Below are positions 31,801 to 40,408 of a DNA stretch of 64,000 nt, one piece after another. The DNA comes from UBA1926 sp036732005 (GTDB taxonomy: Bacteria; Planctomycetota; Phycisphaerae; Phycisphaerales; UBA1924), in contig DAINDF010000007.1 of assembly GCA_036732005.1 (NCBI GenBank), positions 124,001 to 188,000 of the forward strand. Direction: 5' to 3'. Numbering within the stretch: the first letter of the stretch is position 1; the number at the start of each line of letters is the position of its first letter. The translations under genes were made by a program, and so were the position numbers. The notes beneath the pieces were generated by a model that worked only from the letters and a program-made list of their open reading frames with translations, was not told where the DNA came from and made no database searches.

Positions 31801-32628
31801 ATGCCGAGCGTGGACGACTATGTGCTTGGGACCGACGAGGTGGAGTCGGTCCGCCTCGGGATTCAGCACCGGCTCTGGTCGGCGCAGGCGGCGTCGATCT
31901 GGGAGCGGGCGGGGATCGGGCCCGGGGCGCGGGTGCTGGATGTCGGGTGCGGCCCGGGGCACGCGGCGGCGGATCTGGCCCAGCTCGTCGGGCCCGGGGG
32001 GCGGGTTGTCGGGGTGGAGGGGTCCCCGGCGTATGTCAGACAGTTCGGCGATCGGATGGCCCGCCTGGGGCATGCGCACGCGGAGGTGCGGTCCGGGGAC
32101 ATCCACGACCTCGCGGCGATCGCGGGGGACGACGCGGGGTTGTTCGACGCGGCGTATCTGCGGTGGGTCTGCTCGTTCTCGCAGGACCTGCCCCGGCTGA
32201 TCGGGCAGGTGGCGGCGTGCCTCAAGCCCGGGGGACGGGTGGCGATCCAGGACTACTTCGGGTGGCGGCACATGACGCTGGCCCCGCGGCGGGCCGCGTT
32301 CACGCGCGGGATCGAGGCGACCTACGCGTATTGGCGCGGGCACGGCGACAACGATGTCATGGGCGGCATGCCCCGGGTGCTGCGAGAGGCGGGCCTGGCG
32401 GTCCGGGAGTTCACGGTGGTGCAGCGGCTGGCCCGACCGGGCGAGCCGCTGTGGGCCTGGCCGGACTCGTTCTGGCCGAGCGTGATCCCGCGTGTGGTGG
32501 CGGCGGGGTTCCTGACGGAGGCGGAGTCGCGGGCGTTCTTCGAGGCCTGGCGGGAGGCGTCTGGGGACCCGGACGGGTTCATGGTGGTCCCCCCGGTGTA
32601 CGAAGCGATCGGCGTCAAAGCGGGGTAA
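31801..32628 (+). CDS. SAM-dependent class I methyltransferase
   Basis: 275 residues. Motif I for S-adenosylmethionine is clear: ARVLDVGCGPGHAAADLAQL (residues of about 43-62). It is followed by VVGVEGSPAYVRQF (ribose-binding acidic residue), FDAAYLRWVCSFSQDLPRLI and LKPGGRVAIQDYFGW, the usual post-motif III. The C-terminal 110 residues, with several Trp, form a separate helical part that should recognise the substrate. The layout resembles small-molecule methyltransferases of the UbiE type, but the substrate cannot be stated. It stands 25 bp before lepA on the same strand. Confidence 0.85.
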   Translation: MPSVDDYVLGTDEVESVRLGIQHRLWSAQAASIWERAGIGPGARVLDVGCGPGHAAADLAQLVGPGGRVVGVEGSPAYVRQFGDRMARLGHAHAEVRSGDIHDLAAIAGDDAGLFDAAYLRWVCSFSQDLPRLIGQVAACLKPGGRVAIQDYFGWRHMTLAPRRAAFTRGIEATYAYWRGHGDNDVMGGMPRVLREAGLAVREFTVVQRLARPGEPLWAWPDSFWPSVIPRVVAAGFLTEAESRAFFEAWREASGDPDGFMVVPPVYEAIGVKAG

Positions 32629-32653
32629 CCCCCCTCCCTACCATTCCCGGCCT

Positions 32654-34477
32654 ATGCAACCCGACCACATCCGGAATTTCTCCATCATCGCGCACATCGA
32701 CCACGGCAAGTCGACGCTCGCCGACCGTCTGCTCCAGCTGACCCACGCGGTCTCGGAACGGGAGGCGAAGGAGCAGTTGCTCGACTCGATGGACCTCGAG
32801 CGCGAGCGGGGCATCACGATCAAGGCCTCGGCCGTGACGGTGATGCACCAGCACAAGGGCGAGTGGTACATGCTGAACTTCATCGACACGCCCGGGCATG
32901 TCGATTTCGGCTACGAGGTGAGCCGAGCGCTCAAGGCGTGCGAGGGGGCGCTGCTGATCGTCGACGCGGCGCAGGGCGTGCAGGCGCAGACGGTGGTGAA
33001 CGCGTACCTGGCGGTGGAGCAGGACCTCGAGATCATCCCGGTGTTGAACAAGATCGACCTTCCCGCGGCGAGGCCTGTGGAGATCGCCGAGGAGGTCGAG
33101 CAGGTGCTCGGGCTGGCGGCGGAGGACTGCCTTTCGGTCTCGGCGAAGACAGGCAAGGGCGTGGCGGAGCTGCTGGCGGCGGTGTGCGAGCGGCTGCCCG
33201 GGCCGCGCGAGGGCGTGACGAAGAAGACGCGAGCGTTGATCTTCGACGCGGTGTACGACGACTACCGGGGGGTTGTGCTGTATTGCCGGGTCTTCGACGG
33301 GCGCCTGAAGGTGGGCGACAAGATCCGGATGATGCAGATGGAGCGGACCTTCCACATCACCGAGCTGGGCAAGTACACGCCCAAGCCGACGAAGGTGGGC
33401 GAGGTGGGCGTGGGCGAGACCTGCTACCTCATCGCGGCGATCAAGAACCTGGGCGAGGTGCGGGTCGGCGACACGATCACGCTCGAACACGACCCGGCGG
33501 AGGAGCCGCTGGAGGGCTACGAGGCGCCGCGGCAGATGGTGTTCTGCGATTTCTACCCCGCGACGACGACGGAGAAGAAGGGGACGGGCTTCGAGGAGAT
33601 GCGGGACGCGATCTCGAAGCTCGCGTTGAACGACTCGTCGTTCACCTACCAGGCGGTGCACTCCGAGGCGTTGGGCTTCGGGTTCCGGTGCGGGTTCCTC
33701 GGGCTGCTGCACATGGACATCGTGCAGGAGCGGCTGGAGCGGGAGTTCGATCTGGAGATCGTGCAGACGGCCCCCACCGTTTCGTACAAGGCGATCATCC
33801 GCGGCAAGGGGGGTGCGGGGGAAGAGGTCGAGGTGCACAACCCGGCCGACCTGCCCGAGATGGGCACGATCATGGAGATCAAGGAGCCGTTCTGCCGGCT
33901 GGAGATCATGCTGCCCAAGGAGAGCATCGGGGATGTGCTCAAGCTGGCGATGGAGCGTCGCGGGGTGTTCAAGGGGCAGATGTTCGTGAGCGAAGGGCGG
34001 GAGATGCTGACCTTCGAGATCCCGCTTGCGGAGTTGATCTACGACTTCTACGACAAGCTGAAGGGGATGACCAGCGGGTACGGGACGATGGACTACGAGG
34101 TGATCGAGTTCCGTGCGGAGAGCCTGGTGAAGGTGGATGTGCTGATCAACGGGAGCCCGGTTGAGGCGCTGAGCCTGATCACGCACCGGGACAAGGCCGA
34201 GCAGCGCGGGCGGCAGCTGCTGGTGAAGCTGAAGAAGCAGATCGACCGGCACCAGTTCGAGATCCCGCTGCAGGCGGCGATCGGGGGCAAGATCATCGCG
34301 CGGGAGACGATCAAGGGGTTCCGCAAGGATGTGACGGCGAAGTGCTACGGCGGCGATGTGACGCGGAAGCGGAAGCTGCTGGAGAAGCAGAAGAAGGGCA
34401 AGGAGCGGATGAAGAGCGTGGGGAGCGTGAACATCCCGCAGGAAGCGTTCATGGCGGTGCTGGATACGAGCGAGTGA
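32654..34477 (+). CDS. lepA: elongation factor 4 (LepA), back-translocating GTPase
   Basis: 607 residues, usual length about 600. GTPase motifs: AHIDHGKSTLADRLL near residue 13 (P-loop), RERGITIKASAV (switch I), FIDTPGHVDFGYEVSRAL (switch II) and VLNKIDLP. EF4-specific features are GFRCGFLGLLHMDIVQERL in domain III and the unique C-terminal domain with TAKCYGGDVTRKRKLLEKQKKGKERMK, which contacts the ribosomal A site. It remodels stalled ribosomes and affects 30S assembly. The stop codon overlaps the GTG of the K+ channel gene (GTGA). Confidence 0.98.
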   Translation: MQPDHIRNFSIIAHIDHGKSTLADRLLQLTHAVSEREAKEQLLDSMDLERERGITIKASAVTVMHQHKGEWYMLNFIDTPGHVDFGYEVSRALKACEGALLIVDAAQGVQAQTVVNAYLAVEQDLEIIPVLNKIDLPAARPVEIAEEVEQVLGLAAEDCLSVSAKTGKGVAELLAAVCERLPGPREGVTKKTRALIFDAVYDDYRGVVLYCRVFDGRLKVGDKIRMMQMERTFHITELGKYTPKPTKVGEVGVGETCYLIAAIKNLGEVRVGDTITLEHDPAEEPLEGYEAPRQMVFCDFYPATTTEKKGTGFEEMRDAISKLALNDSSFTYQAVHSEALGFGFRCGFLGLLHMDIVQERLEREFDLEIVQTAPTVSYKAIIRGKGGAGEEVEVHNPADLPEMGTIMEIKEPFCRLEIMLPKESIGDVLKLAMERRGVFKGQMFVSEGREMLTFEIPLAELIYDFYDKLKGMTSGYGTMDYEVIEFRAESLVKVDVLINGSPVEALSLITHRDKAEQRGRQLLVKLKKQIDRHQFEIPLQAAIGGKIIARETIKGFRKDVTAKCYGGDVTRKRKLLEKQKKGKERMKSVGSVNIPQEAFMAVLDTSE

Positions 34478-35247
34478 AGAACGGGCCGGAGAGTCAGGTT
34501 GGAACCCCCGGGGACGCGGCCTATCGCCTCGCCCTGCTCACGACCTGCGTGCTGTCGATTCTGATCGTGTCGGTTGACCTGACTGCACCCCTCCACCCCG
34601 AAGTAAGAGCGATTCTCCGATGGATCGACTTCGTCTTCTGTGGAGTGTTCTTCTTTGACTTCATCATCCAGTTTCGCGCGGCCAACAACAAGGCCCGGTA
34701 CATGGCGACCTGGGGCTGGATCGACCTGGCCTCCTGCGTCCCCGCAGTCGCGTTTCTCCGATTCGGGAGGTTCGCCAGGCTGATACGGCTGATCCAAGCC
34801 CTTCGCGTCCTTCGATCGGCGAGGACGCTCGTCGTCCTGCTGAAGCATTACCGTGCCCGCGCGACGGGCATATTTGCCTCGGCGATCGTTCTCATTGCGG
34901 TTGCGCTCGGCAGCACTCTCGTCCTGACCTTCGAGTTGAGATCTCCGTCGTCGCAAATTCGCTCGGCGGAGGAGGCGCTCTGGTGGGCCTTTGTCACGAT
35001 GACGACCGTCGGCTACGGCGATGAGTACCCCACAACTCTGGGCGGCCGGATTGTGGCGATCGTAATGATGTCGCTTGGCGTCGGGGTCTTCGGCGCGGTG
35101 AGCGCATTGCTCGCGTCGTGGATCATCGGGCCGGGGGACAGCCGGGAGATCCGGGAACTTCGGCGCGATTCCGAGGCGATCCGGGCCTCCCTCAGGAGTC
35201 TTGAGGACAAGATCGAATTGATCGCCCAAAGACATACCGTCGATTAG
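34474..35247 (+). CDS. voltage-gated-type potassium channel (6TM)
   Basis: 257 residues, GTG start overlapping the lepA stop by 4 bp. Membrane segments are seen from residue 15 on: ALLTTCVLSILIVSVDLTA (S1), DFVFCGVFFFDFIIQFRA (S2), TWGWIDLASCVPAVAFL (S3), an S4-like helix with spaced Arg (FGRFARLIRLIQALRVLRSA), S5 (ASAIVLIAVALGSTLVLTF), the pore with selectivity filter TMTTVGYGDEYP near residues 175-186, and S6. A C-terminal coiled coil follows (REIRELRRDSEAIRASLRSL). This is the KvAP-like prokaryotic Kv layout. Its G+C over the first 300 coding bases is about 61% (184 of 300 counted), slightly below its neighbours. Confidence 0.9.
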   Translation: MKNGPESQVGTPGDAAYRLALLTTCVLSILIVSVDLTAPLHPEVRAILRWIDFVFCGVFFFDFIIQFRAANNKARYMATWGWIDLASCVPAVAFLRFGRFARLIRLIQALRVLRSARTLVVLLKHYRARATGIFASAIVLIAVALGSTLVLTFELRSPSSQIRSAEEALWWAFVTMTTVGYGDEYPTTLGGRIVAIVMMSLGVGVFGAVSALLASWIIGPGDSREIRELRRDSEAIRASLRSLEDKIELIAQRHTVD

Positions 35248-35494
35248 ATCACTAGAAGTAGAGTCGCCAGCACGACGACGGCGATAAGAAGAATGATCAC
35301 ACACCCACACCCGGTGTTGCCTTCGGCCTTCGAGTCGACCCGCTGTCGATAGCGCAGACCTGCGATACCGGCGTTGAGCTCGGTGCCACGACGACTGGAT
35401 GAGACGCGGAGACCGCGGATGCCCCGAGCCCGCGGTGGGTCAGGTTGAAGCGGAACGGCCCGATCTTCTTGCTTCTTCGAAAGTAGAATCCCAC
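35244..35494 (-). pseudogene. DUF4236 protein, frameshifted
   Basis: Starting at ATG 35494 the minus strand reads MGFYFRRSKKIGPFRFNLTH followed by RGLG, the hallmark start of DUF4236 proteins. The rest of the expected domain (GIRGLRVSSSRRGTELNAGI, AGLRYRQ) continues in a different frame, joined near 35415-35425, and ends with one membrane segment (CGCVIILLIAVVVLATLLLVI) at TAA 35244-35246. One small indel explains the break. It may be a real mutation or an assembly error. It overlaps the channel stop codon tail-to-tail by 4 bp. Function of the family is unknown. Confidence 0.7.
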
Positions 35495-35591
35495 GCCTGA
35501 CCCCGCTCACGCGTCTGCGACCTCAGTGTAGCCGCATACCCAGACTCGCTCAGATTGTGGGCCTCACCCGATGGGTACCCTCTTCGCGCAT

Positions 35592-35667
35592 GCAGGGGCT
35601 CCGCCCCCGCACCCCCGTTCGGAGGCGGCGACTCTTCGGAGGGGTTGCAGGGGAGACCTCCCCTGCA
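35592..35667 (-). repeat. GC-rich hairpin repeat, family C, copy 1 (inverted)
   Basis: Contains the 25-mer at 35592-35616, the exact reverse complement of 37589-37613, and a perfect 10-bp hairpin (35646-35655 with 35658-35667). On the minus strand the order is hairpin, about 30 bp spacer, then the G-rich 25-mer, as in copies 2 and 3. The surrounding 35495-35825 holds no recognisable gene. Confidence 0.75.
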
Positions 35668-35825
35668 CGGCGAGGAGTCACCTGGCCCGGCGAAACCCGG
35701 GCGAGCGTTGGGTGGGGCTTGGATGACGACGCGGAGCGCAACCGCGGGGCGGCGCTCTTCAGACTCCCGCAGGCGATTTGTTCCGCGGGACTTTGCGCTC
35801 TGGCCCGCGGGCCGCGGCGGCCGCG

Positions 35826-36464
35826 TCAGCCGCCCGCGCCGGATCGCTGGCGGAGGGCGGAGAGTTCCCGACTGCCGGACTCGGCCCACTTGTCGATGGC
35901 GCTCTTGACATCGGCGAGGGTCGAGAAGGCCGTGAAGTCGAACTGGTTCCCCGCGTTCGACTGGATGACCGCGGCGAGCTGCTCGCCCGTGACCGAGTCG
36001 ATGATCTGGGCCTCCATGGCGGCGCCCCCGGTGCCGGCGCCGAGCGAACGCCAGACGGGGTGGATCTTCGTCCACCAGGTCGACTTGGCGACATCGGTCA
36101 GAGCCATCTGGATGCGGGCGACGCCCACGCCGGGGCGGTCGGTCACGGCGAGCCCCTGCTCGCGGAGATTGCGCTCGGCGGACGCCCGCAGGTGCCGTGC
36201 GGCCTCGGCGAGGTCCTCGGCGGAGAGTTTGGACGCGGGGACGCGGACCTCGACGGGGTCGACGAGGAAGCGGTCGTAGGTTGCGAGGCGGGGCGACGCG
36301 TAGACCATCCTGGCGTCGCCGTCGGGGCGGAGGTTGGAATAGTCGTCGAGGAAGCCGGTCTGGGCGGCGGAGGGCCGGCTGGCGCACCCGCCCGCGGTGA
36401 GCAGGCCCGAAGCGGCGAGGAGGACGAGGGTCGGCAAGGCGGGGTGGGGACGCTTGGTTCGCAT
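35826..36464 (-). CDS. DUF3313 family lipoprotein
   Basis: 212 residues, ATG 36464 with GGGAGA upstream. Lipoprotein signal (LVLLAASGLLTAGGCASRPS, lipid-modified Cys near residue 27). The mature part starts TGFLDDYSNLRPDGDARMVY, typical of DUF3313, and continues with VDPVEVRVPASKLSAEDLAE, RPGVGVARIQMALTDVAKST and a conserved-looking AQIIDSVTGEQLAAVIQSN. Proteins of this family are outer-membrane or periplasmic lipoproteins of unknown role in Gram-negative bacteria. Divergent from the YkgJ-type gene. Confidence 0.85.
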   Translation of the reverse strand: MRTKRPHPALPTLVLLAASGLLTAGGCASRPSAAQTGFLDDYSNLRPDGDARMVYASPRLATYDRFLVDPVEVRVPASKLSAEDLAEAARHLRASAERNLREQGLAVTDRPGVGVARIQMALTDVAKSTWWTKIHPVWRSLGAGTGGAAMEAQIIDSVTGEQLAAVIQSNAGNQFDFTAFSTLADVKSAIDKWAESGSRELSALRQRSGAGG

Positions 36465-36637
36465 CGTCGGATCTCCCGGGCTCGGCGGACTCTATCTCGT
36501 CGCCGGCCGGTGGGGCGGAGGGGGGTCGCGTTGCGTCGGCGGGGCGTGCTACGCTCGGCGATCGGGACTGCTGAATTTCCAACCCGTTGGACGGATCGCC
36601 CCCGGGCGTTGATCGCCGGCGAGATCGCGGGGCGGGC

Positions 36638-36934
36638 GTGGTAGAACTGCCGTGCGAGGCGTGCGGGGGGACCTGCTGCACCGGGCACCGGGGCGTGGCC
36701 CTGGACGACGGGACCGAGTTGCCGTTCGTGGACGGGCGCTGCCCGCACCTGGACGCGAAGGGGCGGTGCGGGATCTACGAGACGCGGCCGCGGGGGTGCC
36801 GGTCGTTCGATTGCTCACGGGAGCCGGGGTATCTGCGGATGCACCCGCGGGTGGCGGCGTTGCTGACGGTGCACGGGATCGAGGTGCGCGAGCCGGGGCC
36901 GGGGCGGGGCGGGATGATGGGCGGGGATGGGTGA
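36638..36934 (+). CDS. YkgJ-type cysteine-cluster protein (putative Zn/Fe-binding)
   Basis: 98 residues from a GTG at 36638; an ATG at 36587 in the same frame gives 115 residues, but the extension is Arg/Gly-rich. The conserved part is LPCEACGGTCCTGHRGVALD followed by CPHLDAKGRCGIYETRPRGCRSFDC, the metal-binding Cys layout of the YkgJ/UPF0153 family (CxxCxxxCC, then C, C, C, C). Such proteins are small cytoplasmic and probably bind zinc or an iron-sulfur cluster. The Pro/Gly-rich C-terminus is short. A cupin gene converges from the right. Confidence 0.75.
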   Translation: MVELPCEACGGTCCTGHRGVALDDGTELPFVDGRCPHLDAKGRCGIYETRPRGCRSFDCSREPGYLRMHPRVAALLTVHGIEVREPGPGRGGMMGGDG

Positions 36935-37020
36935 GGGGTGACGGCGTGGGTCGGGCGGGTGGGCGGGCCGTCCGCCGCACGCTCGGGTCGCGACGCCGCG
37001 GGCGGCAAATTCCGCTGCCG

Positions 37021-37368
37021 CTACCTGTTCTCGTGCCGGGCAAAGAGGGTCAGCAGGAAGCGGGTCGGCTCGAGGGCCCTGAGGCTGTGCGGCGCATCCG
37101 GAGGCATGAGCAGCCAGTCATGGGCCGACATCTCCCGCTCGCCGCCGCCGATCTCGAAGCGGAGGCGGCCCTCGAGGACCTGGACCGAGGCGAGGAACGG
37201 GGCGCGGTGCTCGCTGATCTGCTGCCCGGCGTCCATCGAGAAGACGACGACGCGGCCCTCGGGCCGGTTGAGCAGGGGCTTGCTGACGATGGCGTCGGGC
37301 ACGACGGGGCAGGTCTCGAGGAGGGCGAGGAACTCCGGGGAGGTGCCGTCGAGGAGGGGGGAGGCCAT
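37021..37368 (-). CDS. small cupin-domain protein
   Basis: 115 residues from the ATG at 37368; a longer frame upstream is unlikely because it runs into repeat DNA. A single cupin barrel is seen: RVVVFSMDAGQQISEHRAPF (motif 1, with the His but a weak metal set), ASVQVLEGRLRFEIGGGERE, and DWLLMPPDAPHSLRALEPTR (motif 2 with PxxxPH). It resembles small stand-alone cupins used as regulators or isomerases. No substrate can be deduced. AGGA precedes the start by about 9 bp. Confidence 0.8.
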   Translation of the reverse strand: MASPLLDGTSPEFLALLETCPVVPDAIVSKPLLNRPEGRVVVFSMDAGQQISEHRAPFLASVQVLEGRLRFEIGGGEREMSAHDWLLMPPDAPHSLRALEPTRFLLTLFARHENR

Positions 37369-37441
37369 GGGGGTGTTCCTGTCGTGAAAGGGCGCCCGCG
37401 CGGCACTGTAGGGGCGGGGCGGAGGCCGGGAGTCGGGGCCT

Positions 37442-37657
37442 GGAGTTGAGGCCGCTCGGGCCGTGTGAAAGCGAGGCGTGGAGGACGGGTCAGGTGGGCC
37501 GGCCCTTCCCTGTTTTCTTCGTCGGATGCGGGGGAGGTTTCCCCCGCACCCCCACTTGCCGGATGATCGCGCGACGCGGGCTCCGGGCGGGGGTGCGGGG
37601 GCGGAGCCCCTGCGTCTGCGGGGCACTGGCGGGCGAGCCGCCAGTGGCACCTGGCGC
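37442..37657 (+). repeat. 216-bp direct repeat, left copy (includes family C hairpins)
   Basis: Nearly the same sequence recurs at 39278-39494, in the same orientation, on the other side of the lectin gene (roughly 85% identity by eye). Internal parts: a 9-bp hairpin at 37527-37548, the G-rich 25-mer 37589-37613 shared with 35.6 kb, and a perfect 9-bp hairpin CACTGGCGG/CCGCCAGTG at 37624-37646. The last hairpin resembles a repeat common in planctomycete genomes. The gene-free stretch 37369-37751 consists mainly of this repeat. Confidence 0.85.
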
Positions 37658-37751
37658 GGATCGTGGTGCCACCCCGCCGGTGCTGAGCAGAAGACGCAAC
37701 GCGGCCGGATCGAGGGATCCGGCCGCCGGTGCGCTCGGGGTGAGTGCGGCT

Positions 37752-38957
37752 CTACGGGCGCCCGTAGGCCTCCCACACCCACGCGTTCCCGTTCCATACG
37801 CACCCGTAGAAGTTCCCGTCAACGCCCTTGACGATCGCGCGGTCACCGCCGTTCGCCACGGCCGCCCCCGCTTCATCGATGCTTACACCGAATGGCGTCC
37901 CGTGGTCGAACCAGACCCATTGCCCACTCCCGGAGTCGTAGTACAACTGCAGCAGTGTTCTGGTGTTCCCGCCGGCATGATCCCAGTCGCCGGTGACGAA
38001 GAGCTTGCCGTCTCCGATGGCGGCCGCCGGCGAGTCGATCCGCCAACCGAACGGCGAGCCGTGGTTGTGCCACTGCCAGTTTGCGCCGTTGAACCAGCGC
38101 TGCCGCAGCGTACCGTCGTTGCATGTGACGAAGACCTTGTTGGTCGGCATGCCCGCCCCGACGGAAGCGGCCCTGACCGCTTTGGTGAACAACCCTCCCT
38201 GCACGGGGAAACCGTGATCGAGCCAGGTCCACCCCACACCCGCCTGATCCCACAGGTGCAGGAGCTTGCCCTTGTGGCTGGTCACGAAGACATGGCCGTC
38301 GGCCATCACGCAAGGCCTCTGCGCAGGGATCTTGTCGTTGCGCGGATAGCCGAAGTTCGTGGAGACACTGCTCCACTGGACGAAGCGTTCGTGCAGGTTG
38401 TTGCTTCCGGTCACGAAGACGCGGTTGAGGTACATGATGTCGCTGGGCGTCGCGGGCCTGTCGAACCCCAAATAAGGCGGCTGCAGGATCTGCGGCGTCC
38501 CGCCGGGCTCCCAGGAAAGGAGGCGGAGCTCGGTCGACGGGTCTGTCGCGGTGAAGTAGAACCCGCCGGTGAATGAAAGCGACGACGGCGCCGAGAAGTC
38601 GAGGTGATCCCCGAACGCACCGTGGTCGTCCCATTGCCCCGGATTGGCGACCCACTCGTGGATGCGGATCTGCTGCCCCTCATCCTCGATGACAAAGAAG
38701 TTGCCGTTGAGGCCGACCGCCCCGGGTGCCGACATGATCTGGCCCTGTACCGGCGTGCCGCTCGCGACAAGTGCCGCTGCCGCCGCGGTGGCCAGGACCC
38801 GGGCCGATCGGCACCACGCATCGATTGCGCCACCCGCGGCCCGGAGTCTCCGTTTCTGGGGCGGCCGCTTCGTCGAACCTCCGCCGTGCTGGTTCGGCCC
38901 AGCTGCGCCAACGCGAGGCGGACCATTGGTGACGCTTGAGCGGCAAGTGTGTTTCAT
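37752..38957 (-). CDS. secreted beta-propeller, lectin-like protein
   Basis: 401 residues, ATG 38957 with AGGAG upstream. A basic N-terminal stretch precedes a hydrophobic segment (ARVLATAAAAALVASGTPVQG), probably an export signal set unusually far in. The body is made of about seven similar blades of 45-50 residues, each ending in W-x-W/D-x-HG-P/T-P: HEWVANPGQWDDHGAFGD, VGWTWLDHGFPVQGG, ANWQWHNHGSPFG, GQWVWFDHGTPFG. This W-x-W-x-x-HG pattern recalls PLL/PHL fucose-binding propellers from Photorhabdus. Ligand unknown. The gene is flanked by two 216-bp direct repeats. Confidence 0.75.
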   Translation of the reverse strand: MKHTCRSSVTNGPPRVGAAGPNQHGGGSTKRPPQKRRLRAAGGAIDAWCRSARVLATAAAAALVASGTPVQGQIMSAPGAVGLNGNFFVIEDEGQQIRIHEWVANPGQWDDHGAFGDHLDFSAPSSLSFTGGFYFTATDPSTELRLLSWEPGGTPQILQPPYLGFDRPATPSDIMYLNRVFVTGSNNLHERFVQWSSVSTNFGYPRNDKIPAQRPCVMADGHVFVTSHKGKLLHLWDQAGVGWTWLDHGFPVQGGLFTKAVRAASVGAGMPTNKVFVTCNDGTLRQRWFNGANWQWHNHGSPFGWRIDSPAAAIGDGKLFVTGDWDHAGGNTRTLLQLYYDSGSGQWVWFDHGTPFGVSIDEAGAAVANGGDRAIVKGVDGNFYGCVWNGNAWVWEAYGRP

Positions 38958-39277
38958 GGTGTGGGCTCCTTTGACTCCGATCACAGACAAGCAGCGGTTC
39001 GCGGGCGGGCTGAACGGTCGACCGCCTCAGGCACCCAACGGCACCTGTCAGAGACTCTCACTCTGATCCGCTTTTTCTAGACCTCCATCGCGCTGACTCC
39101 CGAATCAGGTCTCGGCGCGAGCGGAGTTGGCGAGGTTGCAGCAAGGACGCACGGCGCTCCGGGCGCCCGCGACGCGGTTGGCTCCGGCTGCGGGGGAACC
39201 GGGCGAGCCGGGCTGCTTCCTTCCGAGCCCCCTCGTTCGGACTGGGGCTCCGGGCGGGGGTGCGGGGACGGAGGCCA

Positions 39278-39494
39278 GGAATGGAGGCCGCTTTGGCCGC
39301 GCGAGGGCGTGGCGTGGAGGACGGCTCAGGTGGGCCGGCCCTCTCCTGTCTCATTCTCGGATGCGGGGGAAGTTTCCCCCGCACCCCCACCTGCTGGATG
39401 ATCGCGCGACGCGGGCTCCGGGTGGGGGTGCGGGGGTGGAGGGCTTGCGTCGGCGGTGGGCACTGGCGGGCGAGCCGCTAGTGGCACCCGGCGC
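39278..39494 (+). repeat. 216-bp direct repeat, right copy
   Basis: Matches 37442-37657 throughout, including the hairpin TGCGGGGGAA/TTCCCCCGCA (39362-39383) and the terminal GCACTGGCGG...CCGCTAGTGGC hairpin, here with one mismatch. A further partial G-rich motif of the same family lies at about 39235-39275. The gene-free stretch 38958-39629 contains these repeats and the tRNA-like fragment at 39572, and nothing else I can name. Confidence 0.85.
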
Positions 39495-39571
39495 CTCATC
39501 CTCGGTCATCGACCCAGTAGAACGCCCTCTCCGCGGGCCGTCAAATGGTTTCTACGGAGCACCGGCACGGC

Positions 39572-39589
39572 CGTGGCGCAATTGGATAG
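39572..39589 (+). other. possible tRNA-Arg D-arm fragment
   Basis: The 18 bases CGTGGCGCAATTGGATAG match the D-stem and D-loop of tRNA-Arg genes as I remember them, but the sequence diverges straight after and no anticodon or T arm follows. Low-GC DNA with the AbiU2-like gene begins immediately to the right. It could be a remnant of an integration site, or chance similarity. Confidence 0.3.
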
Positions 39590-39629
39590 ATGGACCAGGA
39601 TTCAACGAAGCCATCCGCCGCAGAAGAAC

Positions 39630-40394
39630 TTACTTTTCATCTGCTCCATCACCGCTTTGATGCCAATCGTCGCCTCCCAATTCTTGGCCTTTCCTAGGAA
39701 GATCAAGCCAACAATCCGGGTCCAGCCCAGATTCTAGACAGAAGCGATTCCAAGCAATCGATCTGAATCCGTGTGACGCAAACTCTCGTACCAACGAATC
39801 ATCTAGATCACTCTTCGCCAGCTTCCGAAGATGCCTAGTCCAAAGGCGATCTTTGACGCAACCGATCACATCATATGGCGCAGTTAAGATCGCCTGATCG
39901 TAAGCGAATGTCGTGTCGAATATCTGAGCGTGAATAATATTTACAATGCTAAATAGATCTTCAATGCAGCGTTCGAACTTTGATCGGACAAATGTCGGTC
40001 GCTCGTCTTCTCCCAGTGCGACCCTGCTGTCAATGTGGACAGATACCTTGTTCCGCACAAGGCGGATCGGATCGAGATCTCGCTCAAGTTGCTTGATCTT
40101 GCTATCAAGCTCCTCCGAAGCCGTGGCATCCAACCATTGCTTGGCCTGTTCCACTACGCGACCCAACGACAAGTTGTGCGATTTTCCTGTCTCTGGCGGA
40201 TCAGTAAGTGCACAGAGCCTGACCAGACAACTCCGGTACAACGAGCCCTGAATCAGATAAAAGAACTCGCCGCAACCTCGGTTGAGTACGCGGACTGTCT
40301 GTTCATCAAAGTAGAGGCGAGAAAAGAGCTTCCACTCGAACGCGATGTCCACGACGAAGCGATGGAATTTCTCGAACGCGGGCCATTCCTCCAT
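39630..40394 (-). CDS. AbiU2-like HEPN-family protein (putative abortive-infection factor)
   Basis: 254 residues from the ATG at 40394. The N-terminal part (FEKFHRFVVDIAFEWKLFSR ... GCGEFFYLIQGSLYRSCLVR followed by LCALTDPPETGKSHNLSLGRV) has the layout of AbiU2/HEPN domains: a helical bundle with an LxxLTDP turn and an NLSL segment. AbiU2 was first linked to phage resistance in lactococci. The gene is about 48% G+C (174 of 360 bases counted at 39661-40020), far below its surroundings, so it was probably acquired recently. It begins 15 bp after the duplicated mutase fragment on the same strand as the hepT-mntA pair, and the three may form one defence cassette. Confidence 0.65.
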   Translation of the reverse strand: MEEWPAFEKFHRFVVDIAFEWKLFSRLYFDEQTVRVLNRGCGEFFYLIQGSLYRSCLVRLCALTDPPETGKSHNLSLGRVVEQAKQWLDATASEELDSKIKQLERDLDPIRLVRNKVSVHIDSRVALGEDERPTFVRSKFERCIEDLFSIVNIIHAQIFDTTFAYDQAILTAPYDVIGCVKDRLWTRHLRKLAKSDLDDSLVREFASHGFRSIAWNRFCLESGLDPDCWLDLPRKGQELGGDDWHQSGDGADEK

Positions 40395-40408
40395 CGTGGC
40401 TGGTTTAC

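Noticed and set aside
37442..39494. Insertion sequence or composite transposon around the lectin gene
   Set aside because: Direct repeats are present but there is no transposase gene and no target-site duplication could be recognised.
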